A DNA stretch of 64,000 bases from an uncultured Luteimonas sp. (GCA_934541015.1 CAKTDC010000001.1:62001-126000); one strand, 5' to 3'. Shown: positions 35,493 to 44,863, numbered from the stretch's first letter. Notes: generated from the sequence alone by a model not told the origin. Numbers and translations: made by a program.

Positions 35493-37370
35493 ATGTCCGA
35501 CCGCAAGTCTTTCCGTATCCCCGCCGTGGGCGTGCTCGCCGCCGCGCTGGCGCTGGCCGCCGCGCCGGCGATGGCCCAGAAGGCGCCGTTCTCGAAAACC
35601 GTGTTCTTCGGCGACAGCCTGACCGATGCCGGTCACTTCCGCCCGCTGCTGGTGCAGCAGGCCGGACCCTCGGCGGCGATCCTCGGGCGCTTCACCACCA
35701 ACCCCGGCCTGGTCTGGAGCGAATGGCTGGCCGACTACTACGGCACCGATGCTTCGCCGGCCTGGGGCGCCACCGGTGCCGCACCCAGCGCCGACGACGG
35801 CAGCAACTACGCGGTGGGCGGGGCGCGCGTCGGACAGGACGCCGTCGGCGCGCTGGGCTACACGCCGTCGCTGGCCACCCAGGTGAACCGCTACCTGTCG
35901 GGGAACAGCGGGCGCGCCGATCCCGATGCGCTCTATACCGTCTGGGGAGGTGCCAACGATCTGTTCGCGGTCGCGGCCAATCCGGCGCAGGCCCAGCAGA
36001 TCATCGGCGCCGCGGTGGGCGCGCAGGTCGGCATCATCGGTTCGCTGCAGGGGGCCGGCGCGCGCTACGTGCTGGTGCCCAACCTGCCGGACATCGGCAT
36101 CACCCCCAGTTTCCGCGCGCAGGGCGCGGCCGCCGCGGCGCAGGGCACGGCCCTGTCCACCGCCTACAACAACGCGCTGTACGGCGGGCTGGCGCAGGCC
36201 GGCCTGCGGGTGATTCCGGTGGACACCTTCTCGTTCCTGCGCGAAGTGGTGGCCAGCCCCGCCCAGTACGGCTTCGGCAACGTCACCGGCACCGCCTGCC
36301 AGCCGCAGATCACGGCGCAGTCGCTGACCTGCCATCCGGGCACCTACGTCTCGACCGGCGCCGACCAGGGCTATCTGTTCGCCGACGGCGTGCACCCGGC
36401 CAGCGCCGCGCACGTGATCATCGCCGACCTCGCGGTGGGCATGATCGAGGGGCCGCGGCAGATCGCGGTGCTGCCGCACTCGGCGGCGGGCACGGGCCGC
36501 GCCCGCGCCGAGCGCGTCGGCGCCGCGCTCTCGTTACGGCCTGATCGCGAGGGCGGGCGCTGGTGGACCGACCTGCGCGGCGACTTCCAGCGCTACGGCC
36601 ACGGCGACGACTACGACGGGGTCGGCCCGGCGCTGACCGCGGGGGTCGACTGGACCCGCGGCGGCGCGGTGTTCGGCGGCTTCGTCGGCTACGGCCGCCA
36701 GGGCAACGACTGGGGCCTGCGCCGCGGCAACTGGGACCAGACCGAGGTGACCGTGGGCGCGGTCGCGGCCTGGCACGGCGACGGCGGGCTGTGGGTGAAC
36801 GGGCAGCTGAGCTACAGCCGGCTCGATTTCGACATCGAGCGCCAGGTGGCGCTCGGGCCGGCGCTGCGCGTCCATCGCGGCTCGGCCGACGGCAGCAACC
36901 TGACCGCCGCGGTCAACGCCGGCTGGAACTTCGGCGACGGCGACCTGCAGCACGGGCCGGTGCTGTCGCTGGTGTCGCAGCGCATCGACGTCGATGGCTT
37001 CGCCGAAAGCGATCCGGCGCTGTCGACCTCGCTGGCCTACCCCGACCAGTCCTACGACTCGCTGGTCGCCAGCGTCGGCTGGCAGGTGAGCTACCAGATC
37101 GACCCGCGCCTGCGGCCGTACCTGCGCGCCACGTTCGACCGCGAGTTCGAGGATCCGGAGGAGGAAGCCTTCGCGCAGGCGCAGTCGCTGTCGGCGACCC
37201 TGCCCTATGCGGTGCCGGGCCTGCAGCGCGACGACCGCTACGGCACCCTGACCTTCGGCGCGCAGACCCGGCTGTTCGGCCTCGACGCCAACCTCGGCAC
37301 CAGCCTGGGCATCGGCCAGAAGGGCGGCAAGCACGCGACCGTGTTCGCAACGCTCGGCGCGGGATTCTGA
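35493..37370 (+). CDS. GDSL-esterase autotransporter (EstA-like)
   Basis: 625 residues. Signal peptide MSDRKSFRIPAVGVLAAALALAAAPAMAQ; passenger domain with the GDSL block FFGDSLTDAGHF (catalytic Ser), the GxND-type motif VWGGANDLF and the DGVHPASAAH block (Asp-His). From about residue 350 a C-terminal autotransporter barrel follows, ending AGF. Such surface esterases hydrolyse short to medium acyl esters and support lipid or biosurfactant use and motility in pseudomonads. An ATG 13 codons upstream exists but would spoil the signal peptide. Monocistronic. Confidence 0.93.
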   Translation: MSDRKSFRIPAVGVLAAALALAAAPAMAQKAPFSKTVFFGDSLTDAGHFRPLLVQQAGPSAAILGRFTTNPGLVWSEWLADYYGTDASPAWGATGAAPSADDGSNYAVGGARVGQDAVGALGYTPSLATQVNRYLSGNSGRADPDALYTVWGGANDLFAVAANPAQAQQIIGAAVGAQVGIIGSLQGAGARYVLVPNLPDIGITPSFRAQGAAAAAQGTALSTAYNNALYGGLAQAGLRVIPVDTFSFLREVVASPAQYGFGNVTGTACQPQITAQSLTCHPGTYVSTGADQGYLFADGVHPASAAHVIIADLAVGMIEGPRQIAVLPHSAAGTGRARAERVGAALSLRPDREGGRWWTDLRGDFQRYGHGDDYDGVGPALTAGVDWTRGGAVFGGFVGYGRQGNDWGLRRGNWDQTEVTVGAVAAWHGDGGLWVNGQLSYSRLDFDIERQVALGPALRVHRGSADGSNLTAAVNAGWNFGDGDLQHGPVLSLVSQRIDVDGFAESDPALSTSLAYPDQSYDSLVASVGWQVSYQIDPRLRPYLRATFDREFEDPEEEAFAQAQSLSATLPYAVPGLQRDDRYGTLTFGAQTRLFGLDANLGTSLGIGQKGGKHATVFATLGAGF

Positions 37371-37450
37371 ACCGGCCACGCGCGCGATGCGGCGCTGCCG
37401 GCCGCGCGCGTTGCCAAGCCGCGGCGGCCGGGCATAGACTGGTTGCCGAC

Positions 37451-37524
37451 GCGGGTGTAGTTCAATGGTAGAACTTCAGCTTCCCAAGCTGATAGCGTGG
37501 GTTCGATTCCCATCACCCGCTCCA
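37451..37524 (+). tRNA. tRNA-Gly (anticodon CCC)
   Basis: The acceptor stem GCGGGTG pairs with CACCCGC. The D stem GTTC/GAAC, anticodon stem TCAGC/GCTGA around TTCCCAA (anticodon CCC) and T stem GTGGG/CCCAT with TTCGATT are all formed. Discriminator T is followed by an encoded CCA (37522-37524). Confidence 0.96.
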
Positions 37525-37532
37525 GAATCAGG

Positions 37533-37568
37533 CGGCGGCATCATCCAGCGATGATGCCGCCGTTTTTT
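37533..37568 (+). terminator. Strong terminator after tRNA-Gly
   Basis: A 13-bp perfect stem CGGCGGCATCATC / GATGATGCCGCCG with a CAGC loop, then TTTTTT. It ends 21 bp before the rimK start codon, so rimK must have another promoter or depend on read-through. Confidence 0.92.
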
Positions 37569-37589
37569 CGCTCACGAAGCCGTGGTGCC

Positions 37590-38525
37590 ATGAAGCTTGC
37601 GATCCTGTCCCGCAACAGCAAGCTGTATTCGACCCGCCGGCTGGTCGAGGCGGCGCGTTCGCTGGGCCATACCGTGCGCATCCTCGACCCGCTGCGCTGC
37701 TACATGCGCATCGACAGCGACGGCTTCGCGATGCGCTACAAGGGCAAGGCGATCGACGGCTATGACGCGGTAATCCCGCGGATCGGCACTTCGGTGATGC
37801 GCTATGCCAGCGCGGTGCTGCGCCAGTTCGAGCTGATGGGCAGCTATACCCCCAATCCCTCCGAAGCGATCGCGCGGGCGCGCGACAAGCTGCGCTGCCA
37901 GCAGCTGCTTGCGGCGCGCGGAATCGGCCTGCCGGTCACGGTGTTCGGCGACAACCCCGACGACACCGAGGACCTGCTGGCGATGCTCGGGCCGCCGCCG
38001 CACGTGATCAAGCTCAACGAGGGCACCCAGGGTGCCGGGGTGATGCTGACCGAGAAGCCGTCGGCGTCGCGGGGCGTGGTGGAGGCGCTGCGCGGGCTGT
38101 ACGCCAGTTTCCTGGTGCAGGAATTCATCGCCGAGGCCGAGGGCCGCGACCTGCGCTGCTTCGTGGTCGGCGACCGGGTGCTGGCCTCGATGCAGCGGCA
38201 GGCGCCGCCGGGCGACTTCCGCTCCAACCTGCACCGCGGCGGCAGCGCGGTCCCGGTGCAGGCCACCGCGCAGGAGGAGGCGGTGGCGGTGCAGACGGCC
38301 CGGGTGCTGGGGCTGGGCGTGGCCGGCGTGGACCTGATCCGCTCCGCGCGCGGCCCGCTGGTGCTGGAGGTCAACGCCTCCCCGGGCCTGGAAGGGATCG
38401 AGGAGGCCACCGGGGTGGACATCGCCGGCGGCATCATCCGCCATGTCGCGGCCGGGGCCGCGGCGCGTCCGGGCGCCGCCGCGCGGAGCCCGCGCGCGGG
38501 GCGGATCAACAGGAAATTCACGTGA
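37590..38525 (+). CDS. rimK: ATP-grasp ligase RimK (ribosomal protein S6 glutamylation)
   Basis: 311 residues. [22 protein letters not shown] is the RimK N-terminus. [16 protein letters not shown] and [23 protein letters not shown] form the ATP-grasp core, and [15 protein letters not shown] carries the metal-binding residues. Adds glutamates to the C-terminus of ribosomal protein S6 in E. coli. The gene starts immediately after the tRNA terminator. A terminator about 120 bp downstream closes the unit. Confidence 0.93.
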   Translation: MKLAILSRNSKLYSTRRLVEAARSLGHTVRILDPLRCYMRIDSDGFAMRYKGKAIDGYDAVIPRIGTSVMRYASAVLRQFELMGSYTPNPSEAIARARDKLRCQQLLAARGIGLPVTVFGDNPDDTEDLLAMLGPPPHVIKLNEGTQGAGVMLTEKPSASRGVVEALRGLYASFLVQEFIAEAEGRDLRCFVVGDRVLASMQRQAPPGDFRSNLHRGGSAVPVQATAQEEAVAVQTARVLGLGVAGVDLIRSARGPLVLEVNASPGLEGIEEATGVDIAGGIIRHVAAGAAARPGAAARSPRAGRINRKFT

Positions 38526-38643
38526 TTTAACATGGCTTTAATCGCCTCCGGACTATCGTGACCCGGCCGAAAATCCGAGCTCCCTCCGCGACATCCCACG
38601 CTGGATCCGGCTGGCGGATTGACGGTAATCGGGGCAGTACTTG

Positions 38644-38677
38644 AAGACCCGGGCGGCTTCGTTCGGGTCTTTTTTTG
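38644..38677 (+). terminator. Terminator downstream of rimK
   Basis: Stem AAGACCCG / CGGGTCTT (38644-38651 and 38664-38671) followed by a T-run to about 38676. It lies between rimK and the response-regulator gene. Confidence 0.8.
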
Positions 38678-38795
38678 CCGTTGACGCCGGCGCGAGGACC
38701 GGTTGTGACAGAATCGGCCGATATCCCGTCCGGTCCCCGCCGCCGCGCCATCGCGGCCGCTCGGCCGGATGGCGACAACTCCTACGGGTTCCCGA

Positions 38796-39479
38796 ATGCG
38801 CATCCTCGTGATCGAAGACAACCAGGACATCGCGGCCAACCTCGGCGACTATCTCGAGGACCGCGGCCACACGGTCGATTTTGCCGCAGACGGCGTCACC
38901 GGCCTGCATCTGGCGGTGGTCAATGATTTCGACGCCATCGTCCTCGACCTCAACCTGCCGGGCATGGACGGGCTGGAGGTGGCGCGCAAGCTGCGCAACG
39001 AGGCGCGCAAGCAGACGCCGATCCTGATGCTCACCGCGCGCGACAGCCTGGAGAACAAGCTCGCCGGCTTCGACTCGGGCGCGGACGACTACCTGATCAA
39101 GCCCTTCGCGCTGCAGGAGGTCGAGGTGCGGCTGACCGCGCTGTCGCGGCGCGGCAAGGGCGTGCAGACCCGGGTGCTGGAAGTGGCCGACCTGGAGTAC
39201 AACCTCGACACCCTGGAGGTGCGCCGCCAGGGCAAGCTGGCGCAGCTCAACCCGACCGCGCTGAAGATCCTGCAGGCGCTGATGGAGGCATCGCCGGCGG
39301 TGGTGACCCGGCAGGAACTGGAAACCCGGGTCTGGGGCGAGGAACTGCCGGATTCGGATTCGCTGCGCGTGCACATCCACGGCCTGCGCGCGGTGATCGA
39401 CAAGCCCTTCGACACGCCGCTGATCCAGACCCGCCACGGCATCGGCTACCGCATCGCCGCGCCAGATGGCGGAAGCTGA
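38796..39479 (+). CDS. OmpR-type response regulator
   Basis: 227 residues from ATG 38796. Receiver domain: acidic pair at MRILVIEDNQD, phospho-acceptor Asp51 in VLDLNLPGMDG, Thr in LMLTAR and Lys in YLIKPF. The C-terminal winged-helix DNA-binding domain (LNPTALKILQALMEASPAVVTRQELETRVWG, then RHGIGYRI) follows. Overlaps the sensor-kinase gene by 14 bp. The regulon cannot be read from the sequence, and no adjacent target gene is apparent. Confidence 0.92.
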   Translation: MRILVIEDNQDIAANLGDYLEDRGHTVDFAADGVTGLHLAVVNDFDAIVLDLNLPGMDGLEVARKLRNEARKQTPILMLTARDSLENKLAGFDSGADDYLIKPFALQEVEVRLTALSRRGKGVQTRVLEVADLEYNLDTLEVRRQGKLAQLNPTALKILQALMEASPAVVTRQELETRVWGEELPDSDSLRVHIHGLRAVIDKPFDTPLIQTRHGIGYRIAAPDGGS

Positions 39480-40821
39480 CCCGAAGCCCTCCGCGCGCGC
39501 GCGCAGCCGGAATCGCCGCTATCGCAGGCGGCTGCGCAGCCGCATCATCGTCTCGTTCGTGCTGCTCGGGCTCGGGCTCACCGCGCTGTTCGCCTTCCTG
39601 ACCCAGCAGGCGCGCAACCGCGTCGAGAACGCGCTGGTCGAAGACGTGATGAACCGCAACATCGACGAGTTCGCGCGCCGCTACTACAACGACCCGACCC
39701 GCAACCCGGACCTGCCGGTGCAGCAGATGTTCGCGCGCGTGGTGAAGAAGGACAGGTTCCAGTCGCTGCGGGCCGAAGAGCCGGACTGGTACGAGCTCCC
39801 CGACGGCATCCACAACCTCGGCGGCATCGACGAGGACGGCGCGCAGTTCTCCTACAAGCTCGCCGTGCGCAAGACGGCGGACGAGTGGTTCTTCCTCGCC
39901 TACGACATGACCCAGACGGTGCGCGGCGAGGAGCAGTTCCGGCGCGCGGTGTACGGATCGGTGGCGCTGTTCACCCTGCTGTCGCTGCTGGTGGGCTGGT
40001 GGTCGGCCTCCCGGGTGATGAGCCCGGTGTCGGAGCTGGCGCGGCGGCTGTCGCGCTCGGGCGACAGCACCTGGCCCGAACCGCTGGCGCCGCATTTCCC
40101 CGACGACGAGGTCGGCGAGCTGGCCAAGGCGCTCGACGACTACGCCACGCGCCTGACCGAGGTGGTGCAGCGCGACCGCGAGTTCAACGCCGACGTCAGC
40201 CACGAGCTGCGCACGCCGCTGGCGGTGATCCGCGGTGCGGCCGAACTGCTGCTGTCGCGGCCCGAACTGGACGAGAAGAGCCGGACCCGGCTGCTGCGCA
40301 TCCAGCGCGCCGAGCAGCAGTGCACCGACCTGATCAGCGCGCTGCTGCTGCTCTCGCGCAACGAGCGCGGCCGCGGCGCCACCGACGTGGCCAGGGTCGC
40401 CGAGCAGCTGCTGGACGCGCACCGCAGCCAGGTGGGCAGCAAGTCGCTGACGCTGCGCCTGGAGGGAGGGCCGGGCACGGTGGTGGTGGACGCGCCGGAG
40501 GCGGCGGTAACGGTCGCGCTGGGCAACCTGATCGGCAACGCGGTCAAGTACACACGGCAGGGCGAGGTCGTGGTGCGCCTGCGCGATGCGTCGGTGGAGG
40601 TGATCGACTCGGGTCCGGGATTGACCGCGGAGGATGCGGCCAAGCTGTTCGAGCGGGGCTATCGCGGCAGCCACGCCGAGCACACCCAGGGCGGCGGCAT
40701 CGGCCTGTCGATCGTGCGCCGGCTGTGCGCGCTGTACGGCTGGGATGTGCGCGTGGTCCCGGGCGATCTGCAGGGCGTGGTGGCGACGCTGTCGTTCCAG
40801 CCAGCCGCCGGGGAGTCCTGA
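39466..40821 (+). CDS. Sensor histidine kinase paired with the OmpR-type regulator
   Basis: 451 residues. A very basic N-terminus (RSRNRRYRRRLRSR) precedes TM1; a periplasmic sensor domain of about 120 residues follows, with TM2 near residues 163-183, then HAMP-like linker. The dimerisation His246 lies in NADVSHELRTPLAVIRG. The ATPase has the N box (LGNLIGNAVKYT), a G1 box (VIDSGPGL) and a G2 box (GGGIGLSIV). Autophosphorylates and passes phosphate to the upstream regulator. The stimulus is unknown. Confidence 0.92.
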   Translation: MAEADPKPSARARSRNRRYRRRLRSRIIVSFVLLGLGLTALFAFLTQQARNRVENALVEDVMNRNIDEFARRYYNDPTRNPDLPVQQMFARVVKKDRFQSLRAEEPDWYELPDGIHNLGGIDEDGAQFSYKLAVRKTADEWFFLAYDMTQTVRGEEQFRRAVYGSVALFTLLSLLVGWWSASRVMSPVSELARRLSRSGDSTWPEPLAPHFPDDEVGELAKALDDYATRLTEVVQRDREFNADVSHELRTPLAVIRGAAELLLSRPELDEKSRTRLLRIQRAEQQCTDLISALLLLSRNERGRGATDVARVAEQLLDAHRSQVGSKSLTLRLEGGPGTVVVDAPEAAVTVALGNLIGNAVKYTRQGEVVVRLRDASVEVIDSGPGLTAEDAAKLFERGYRGSHAEHTQGGGIGLSIVRRLCALYGWDVRVVPGDLQGVVATLSFQPAAGES

Positions 40822-40937
40822 GCCGCTCGCGGACCGCGCGGGACTGCGCCGGGCGCTCCGCTCGCCCCAACCCTTGAAAGGGACCGGAGTCGGGGGTACG
40901 GGAATGCGGGAATGCGGGCCGGAAGCGCTGCCCTGCT

Positions 40938-40960
40938 CCTCCCCCGCGGAGCGGGGGAGG
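40938..40960. repeat. GC-rich hairpin repeat in the kinase-ilvE gap
   Basis: Perfect 10-bp stem CCTCCCCCGC / GCGGGGGAGG with a three-base loop, followed by CCGGGTGGGGGC. The same style of palindrome with trailing GGGTG sequence occurs upstream of ahcY (49992-50015). It lies between convergent genes and may terminate both. Confidence 0.7.
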
Positions 40961-41053
40961 CCGGGTGGGGGCAAGTGGCAGTCCTGGTGCGACGGATGGC
41001 GCCTGCGGTCGACCGGCCCCGCTTCCCGGGAATGAACCGGACCGCCGGCGGAA

Positions 41054-41965
41054 CTACGCCGGCTCCAGCCAGCCGTAGCGGTCGGCGGTCTTGCCGTTGA
41101 ACAGGCCGAAGAACAGCTCCTGGATCCGGCGCGTGAGCGGGCCCGCCTTGCCGCTGCCCACCTGGCGGCCGTCGACCGAGCGGATCGGGGTGATCTCGGC
41201 GGCGGTGCCACACATGAACAGCTCGTCGCACAGGTACAGGTATTCGCGCGGGAGGTCGCGTTCGACCACCTCGATGCCCGCGTCGCGGGCCAGGGTGATG
41301 ATCGAGTTGCGGGTGATGCCGTTGAGCAGCGCCGCGCTCACCGGCGTGGTGTGCAGTGCGCCGTCGAACACCAGGAACAGGTTCTCGCCCGCGCCCTCGC
41401 TGAGCAGGCCGGTGGAGGCCAGGGCGATGCCTTCGCCGAAGCCGAGCCTGCGCGCCTCGCGCGCGACCAGGGTGCCCGAGAGATAGTTGCCGCCGGCCTT
41501 CGCGCCGGCCGGGATCGTATTGGGGGCGAAGCGCTGCCAGCTCGACACGCAGGCGTCGATGCCGTTGTCCAGGGCTTCGGCGCCGAGGTACTGGCCCATC
41601 TTCCAGGTGGCGACGGCGACGTCGACCGGCGTTTCCGCCGACAGGCCGAAGCCGCCCAGGCCCCGGTAGGCCACGGGACGCAGGTAGTCGGTACTGCCGT
41701 CGTTGGCGCGGATCACCTCGCGGCAGGCGGCGTTGATGTCCTCGAGCGACCAGGGGATGTCGATCTCGTGGATCTTCGCCGACTGGAACAGGCGCCGGTT
41801 GTGGTCGTTGAGGCGGAAGATCGCCGGGCCGGCGGCGGTGGCGTAGCAGCGGATGCCCTCGAACACCGACGAGCCGTAGTGCAGCGCGTGCGACATGACG
41901 TGGGTGGTAGCTTCCGCCCAGGGTTTGATCCGGCCGTTGTGCCAGATCCACTGCGGGTACTGCAT
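41054..41965 (-). CDS. ilvE: Branched-chain amino acid aminotransferase
   Basis: 303 residues from ATG 41965 (MQYPQWIWHNGRIKPW). Fold type IV PLP enzyme: HYGSSVFEGIRCY, the PLP-lysine in IPAGAKAGGNYLSG and the cofactor loop LLSEGAGENLFLV followed by NGITRNSIITLA. Transaminates valine, leucine and isoleucine with 2-oxoglutarate. Convergent with the two-component genes and followed upstream by a DUF4124-like gene on the same strand, 48 bp away. The length agrees with bacterial IlvE. Confidence 0.95.
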   Translation of the reverse strand: MQYPQWIWHNGRIKPWAEATTHVMSHALHYGSSVFEGIRCYATAAGPAIFRLNDHNRRLFQSAKIHEIDIPWSLEDINAACREVIRANDGSTDYLRPVAYRGLGGFGLSAETPVDVAVATWKMGQYLGAEALDNGIDACVSSWQRFAPNTIPAGAKAGGNYLSGTLVAREARRLGFGEGIALASTGLLSEGAGENLFLVFDGALHTTPVSAALLNGITRNSIITLARDAGIEVVERDLPREYLYLCDELFMCGTAAEITPIRSVDGRQVGSGKAGPLTRRIQELFFGLFNGKTADRYGWLEPA

Positions 41966-42013
41966 GGTCCTGCCCTGCCGTTGGAAAGCCCCATTCTGCA
42001 GCAATTCCCGCGC

Positions 42014-42727
42014 CTACAGGCTCAGCCACCAGCAGTCCATGTGCCGGCGCAGGCCGAACACGGTGCGCGACGGCGTGGCGCTGTTGGACAGGGTCTGCTC
42101 GACCTGCAGGGCATGGGGGGCAGCCGGTCGCGGAGGCGCGTGGGCCGGGACTTCCCCGAACGCTGGCGGGGGTTCCGCGGACGCGGGCGCCGCGGCGCTC
42201 GCGCCCGCGCGCCAGGGCGAGCGCCGGCGCATCAGCTCGGAGGCGCTGGGCGGACCTTCGGGGTCGCTTGTGCCCGGTGCGGACGGCGCCGGCGCCGCGG
42301 CGGCCGCAGGTGCGGGATCGGGTTCGCGGAACAGGGGCCGGAGATGGACCAGCGGGCGCCGGGCGATGGCGTCGAGCCGGTCCATGATCGCGTAGCCGGC
42401 ACGGTTGCCGATGCCGGGCCAGTGATACAGCGATGCGAGTGCGTTGGCGTCGCCCTGGTCGATGGCGGCGGTCAGCCGGAACATCAGGTCCTGCACGCTG
42501 CGGCTGCAGCCGCCGCCGTGGGGCGACAGCGTGCGGCTGGAGCCGGGGGCGGCCGTCGCGCGCCACAGCCCCTCTTCGCCGCCGACCTCGCGGCAGGCGC
42601 GGTCGGTGTAGACCGTCCGGCCGCCGTCGGTGACGCAGCGCCGGATCTCCTGCGCGGAGACCGGCTGCGGGGACACCGCCGCGGACAGCAGTACCAGGAC
42701 GGCGAGGACGCGCGGCGGCAGGGACAT
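42014..42727 (-). CDS. DUF4124-like exported protein
   Basis: 237 residues. Signal peptide MSLPPRVLAVLVLLSAAVSPQPVSAQ, then RCVTDGGRTVYTDRAC, the short DUF4124-type motif found in exported Xanthomonadales proteins. A Cys-containing helical region (CSRSVQDLMFRLTAAIDQGDANALASLYHWPG) follows, then a long Ala/Pro linker and a C-terminal block ending HMDCWWLSL. Periplasmic, role unknown. The middle segment recalls small NTF2-like or SnoaL-type regions, but not strongly. Lies between metF and ilvE on the same strand. Confidence 0.7.
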   Translation of the reverse strand: MSLPPRVLAVLVLLSAAVSPQPVSAQEIRRCVTDGGRTVYTDRACREVGGEEGLWRATAAPGSSRTLSPHGGGCSRSVQDLMFRLTAAIDQGDANALASLYHWPGIGNRAGYAIMDRLDAIARRPLVHLRPLFREPDPAPAAAAAPAPSAPGTSDPEGPPSASELMRRRSPWRAGASAAAPASAEPPPAFGEVPAHAPPRPAAPHALQVEQTLSNSATPSRTVFGLRRHMDCWWLSL

Positions 42728-42791
42728 CGCTGCAGCCTAGCGCCGGCGTCGGCGGGAATGAAGCCTGCGCGCGCTGCCGTCGGCGCGGGGT

Positions 42792-43616
42792 TCAGCCAAG
42801 CCGCGACAGCACGGCCTGGGTCGGCCTGGCCAGGTTCAGGGTGTAGAAGTGCAGCGCCGGCGCGCCGCCCTCGAGCAGCCGCCGGCACAGCCGCGCGACC
42901 ACGTCGGCGCCGAACTCGCGGACGGCGTCGACGTCGTCGCCGTAGGCCTGCATCCGCCGCGAGATCCAGCGCGGGATCTCCGCGCCGCACTGTTCGGAGA
43001 AGCGGCGCAGCTGGGCGAAGTTCGAGATCGGCATGATCCCGGGCACGATCGGCACCTCCACGCCGATCCGGCGGGCGTCGTCGACGAAGCGGAAGTAGGC
43101 GTCGGCGTTGTAGAAGTACTGGGTGATCGCGGCGCTGGCGCCGGCGTCGATCTTGGCCTTGAAATGGCGCAGGTCCACCAGCGCGTCCTCGGCCTGCGGA
43201 TGGGTCTCGGGATAGGCGCCGACATCGATGCGGAAATGGTCGCCGTGCTGCTCGCGGATGAAGGCGATCAGCTCGCTGGCGTAGCGCAGGTCGCCGGGAT
43301 GGCCCATGCCCGAGGGAAGGTCGCCGCGCAGGGCGACGATGCGGGTGCAGCCCAGCGCCCGGTACAGCTTGAGCAGCTCGCGGATCTCCTCGCGGGTGCC
43401 GCCGACGCAGGACAGGTGCGGCGCGGCGTTGAAGCCGTGGTGCTGGCGCAGGTGGCGCACGGTCTCGGAGGTGTAACTGATCGTCGAACCGCCGGCGCCG
43501 AAGGTGCACGAGACGTATTCGGGAGCGTGCCGCTTGAGCCGCTCCGCGGTGCGGTCGAGCTGGGCGCGCTGTTCGTCGGTCTTGGGCGGGTAGAACTCGA
43601 AGCTGAGGACGGTCAT
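42792..43616 (-). CDS. metF: 5,10-methylenetetrahydrofolate reductase
   Basis: 274 residues. MTVLSFEFYPPKTDEQ is the MetF start with the catalytic Glu; VSCTFGAGGSTISYT, RIVALRGDLPSG (folate site) and AAITQYFYNADAYFRFVDDAR follow. FAD enzyme that reduces methylene-THF to methyl-THF, the methyl donor for methionine. Together with ahcY and metK in this window it covers the methyl cycle, although the three are not adjacent. No SAH-riboswitch motif was found in its leader. Confidence 0.95.
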   Translation of the reverse strand: MTVLSFEFYPPKTDEQRAQLDRTAERLKRHAPEYVSCTFGAGGSTISYTSETVRHLRQHHGFNAAPHLSCVGGTREEIRELLKLYRALGCTRIVALRGDLPSGMGHPGDLRYASELIAFIREQHGDHFRIDVGAYPETHPQAEDALVDLRHFKAKIDAGASAAITQYFYNADAYFRFVDDARRIGVEVPIVPGIMPISNFAQLRRFSEQCGAEIPRWISRRMQAYGDDVDAVREFGADVVARLCRRLLEGGAPALHFYTLNLARPTQAVLSRLG

Positions 43617-43713
43617 CGCGGGCTGGTGGCTGGAGACGGGCGCATTGTATCTCTTTATCGCGATGGATGAGGGGAGTTTTCCGCTGCCCCGGGGCTGGTC
43701 TCCCTGCGGTGCC

Positions 43714-44196
43714 CTATTCGATCGCGGTTGTGCTGATGCGCCCGTGCAGCTCGTTGATCATCTTCAGCGCGGCCGAGCCGTAGTAGCGGTGGTAGTCGGC
43801 GACCATCTCGCCCTCAATGATCACCGGGTCGGTGGCGACGAGCGTCCGGGCGTCCTCGATCGAGTCGACGTCGAGGATGAAGATGCCGCGGCGTCCGTCG
43901 ACGCCGTCGAGCGGGCCGGCCAGCACCAGCGCGCCCTCGCCGGCCAGCCGGCCCATGTTGGCGAAATGCCCGCGGAACATCGCGTCGCGTTCCGGGCCGG
44001 GCGGCAAAGGCGTCGGGCCGGTGCGCAGGATGACCAGGACATAGGCGTGCATGCCGTACTGGTCGGCGCCGAGTCTTTCGGCCAGGGCGGCGTCGTAGCC
44101 GTCGACGGTTTTCGGCGCCTCCGCCTCCGGCTGGCCCGCATGGGCGCCGGCCGTGGACAGCGCGACGGCGAGGAACAGCGGGATGGCCCTGCGCAT
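43714..44196 (-). CDS. YciI-like protein with a signal peptide
   Basis: 160 residues. A signal peptide (MRRAIPLFLAVALSTAGAHA) precedes a ferredoxin-like YciI domain: VLVILRTGPTPLP, FRGHFANMGRLAGEGALVLAGPLDG and GIFILDVDSIEDARTLVATDPVI. YciI proteins are usually cytoplasmic, so an exported version is less usual. No enzymatic activity is assigned with certainty; some relatives act as small dehydrochlorinases or accessory proteins. Same strand as metF, 97 bp upstream of it in transcription. Confidence 0.75.
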   Translation of the reverse strand: MRRAIPLFLAVALSTAGAHAGQPEAEAPKTVDGYDAALAERLGADQYGMHAYVLVILRTGPTPLPPGPERDAMFRGHFANMGRLAGEGALVLAGPLDGVDGRRGIFILDVDSIEDARTLVATDPVIIEGEMVADYHRYYGSAALKMINELHGRISTTAIE

Positions 44197-44305
44197 GGTT
44201 TTGCTCCGGTCTGTGGATGCGGGTGTCGATTGTGTTCCAGTGCGGGGCGTCGTGCACCGGGGGTGCGGCAGCGGCTACCCTGTGGCGCCCATCCGGTGCC
44301 GCCGC

Positions 44306-44863
44306 ATGCGTATCGTCCTCACGCCCTTCGCCCGCGCCCGCCTGTTCCCGCGCGAGGCGCGCGGCAACACCATCCGCGACTGCACGCCCGAGGCCTTCGA
44401 GCAGCGCCTGAACGACGAAGCGCCGCTCAAGGTGCTCGAAGGCTACGCCCCGTTCTGCCGCCTGCACGTGCACCGCAACTGGACCGGCACCCGCTGCCTG
44501 ACCGTGCCCGTGACCGACGACAACCGCCACCTGCTGCGCTCGGCCTACGAGGCGCGCACGAAGGCGGAACTGCCGGTGCTGGTGCGCTGGTTCGAGGGCG
44601 TGGAGCCGCCGGTGGCGGAGTATTTCGTGGTGATCCTCTACAGCGCCGGGCAGCTGGCGAAGGAGGGTGCGCCGATCGATGGCGACTGGGGCATCGTCGG
44701 CTGCCTGTACACGGCGACGCCGGAGGAGATCCCGATGGCGCCGATCACGATGATGCGCAATGCGCTGGGCGTGGAGGAGGGCGGCTCGGGGGTGGCGCTG
44801 GACCGCGAGGCCTACCGGCGCAGCGTGGAGTTCTGGGAGGCCAATGCCAACTGGCGGCCCTAG
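44306..44863 (+). CDS. DUF3228 family protein
   Basis: 185 residues from ATG 44306 (MRIVLTPFARARLFPREARG). Soluble, no signal. Recognised as DUF3228 from segments such as EGYAPFCRLHVHRNWTGTRCLTVPVT, the acidic GVEPPVAEYFVVILYS and DWGIVGCLYTATPEEIPMAPITMMRNALG. Function is unknown. Single gene on the plus strand, divergent from the YciI-like gene, followed by a dispersed inverted repeat. Confidence 0.75.
   Translation: MRIVLTPFARARLFPREARGNTIRDCTPEAFEQRLNDEAPLKVLEGYAPFCRLHVHRNWTGTRCLTVPVTDDNRHLLRSAYEARTKAELPVLVRWFEGVEPPVAEYFVVILYSAGQLAKEGAPIDGDWGIVGCLYTATPEEIPMAPITMMRNALGVEEGGSGVALDREAYRRSVEFWEANANWRP

Noticed and set aside
34473..36479. Long open frame on the minus strand through the minisatellite and the autotransporter gene
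   Set aside because: It is an antisense shadow kept open by high G+C. The 121-bp period changes frame at each copy, and no protein family is seen.
43617..43713. SAH riboswitch upstream of metF
   Set aside because: The conserved GCGCTGCG and CAGGCTCGG blocks are absent here, unlike at ahcY.
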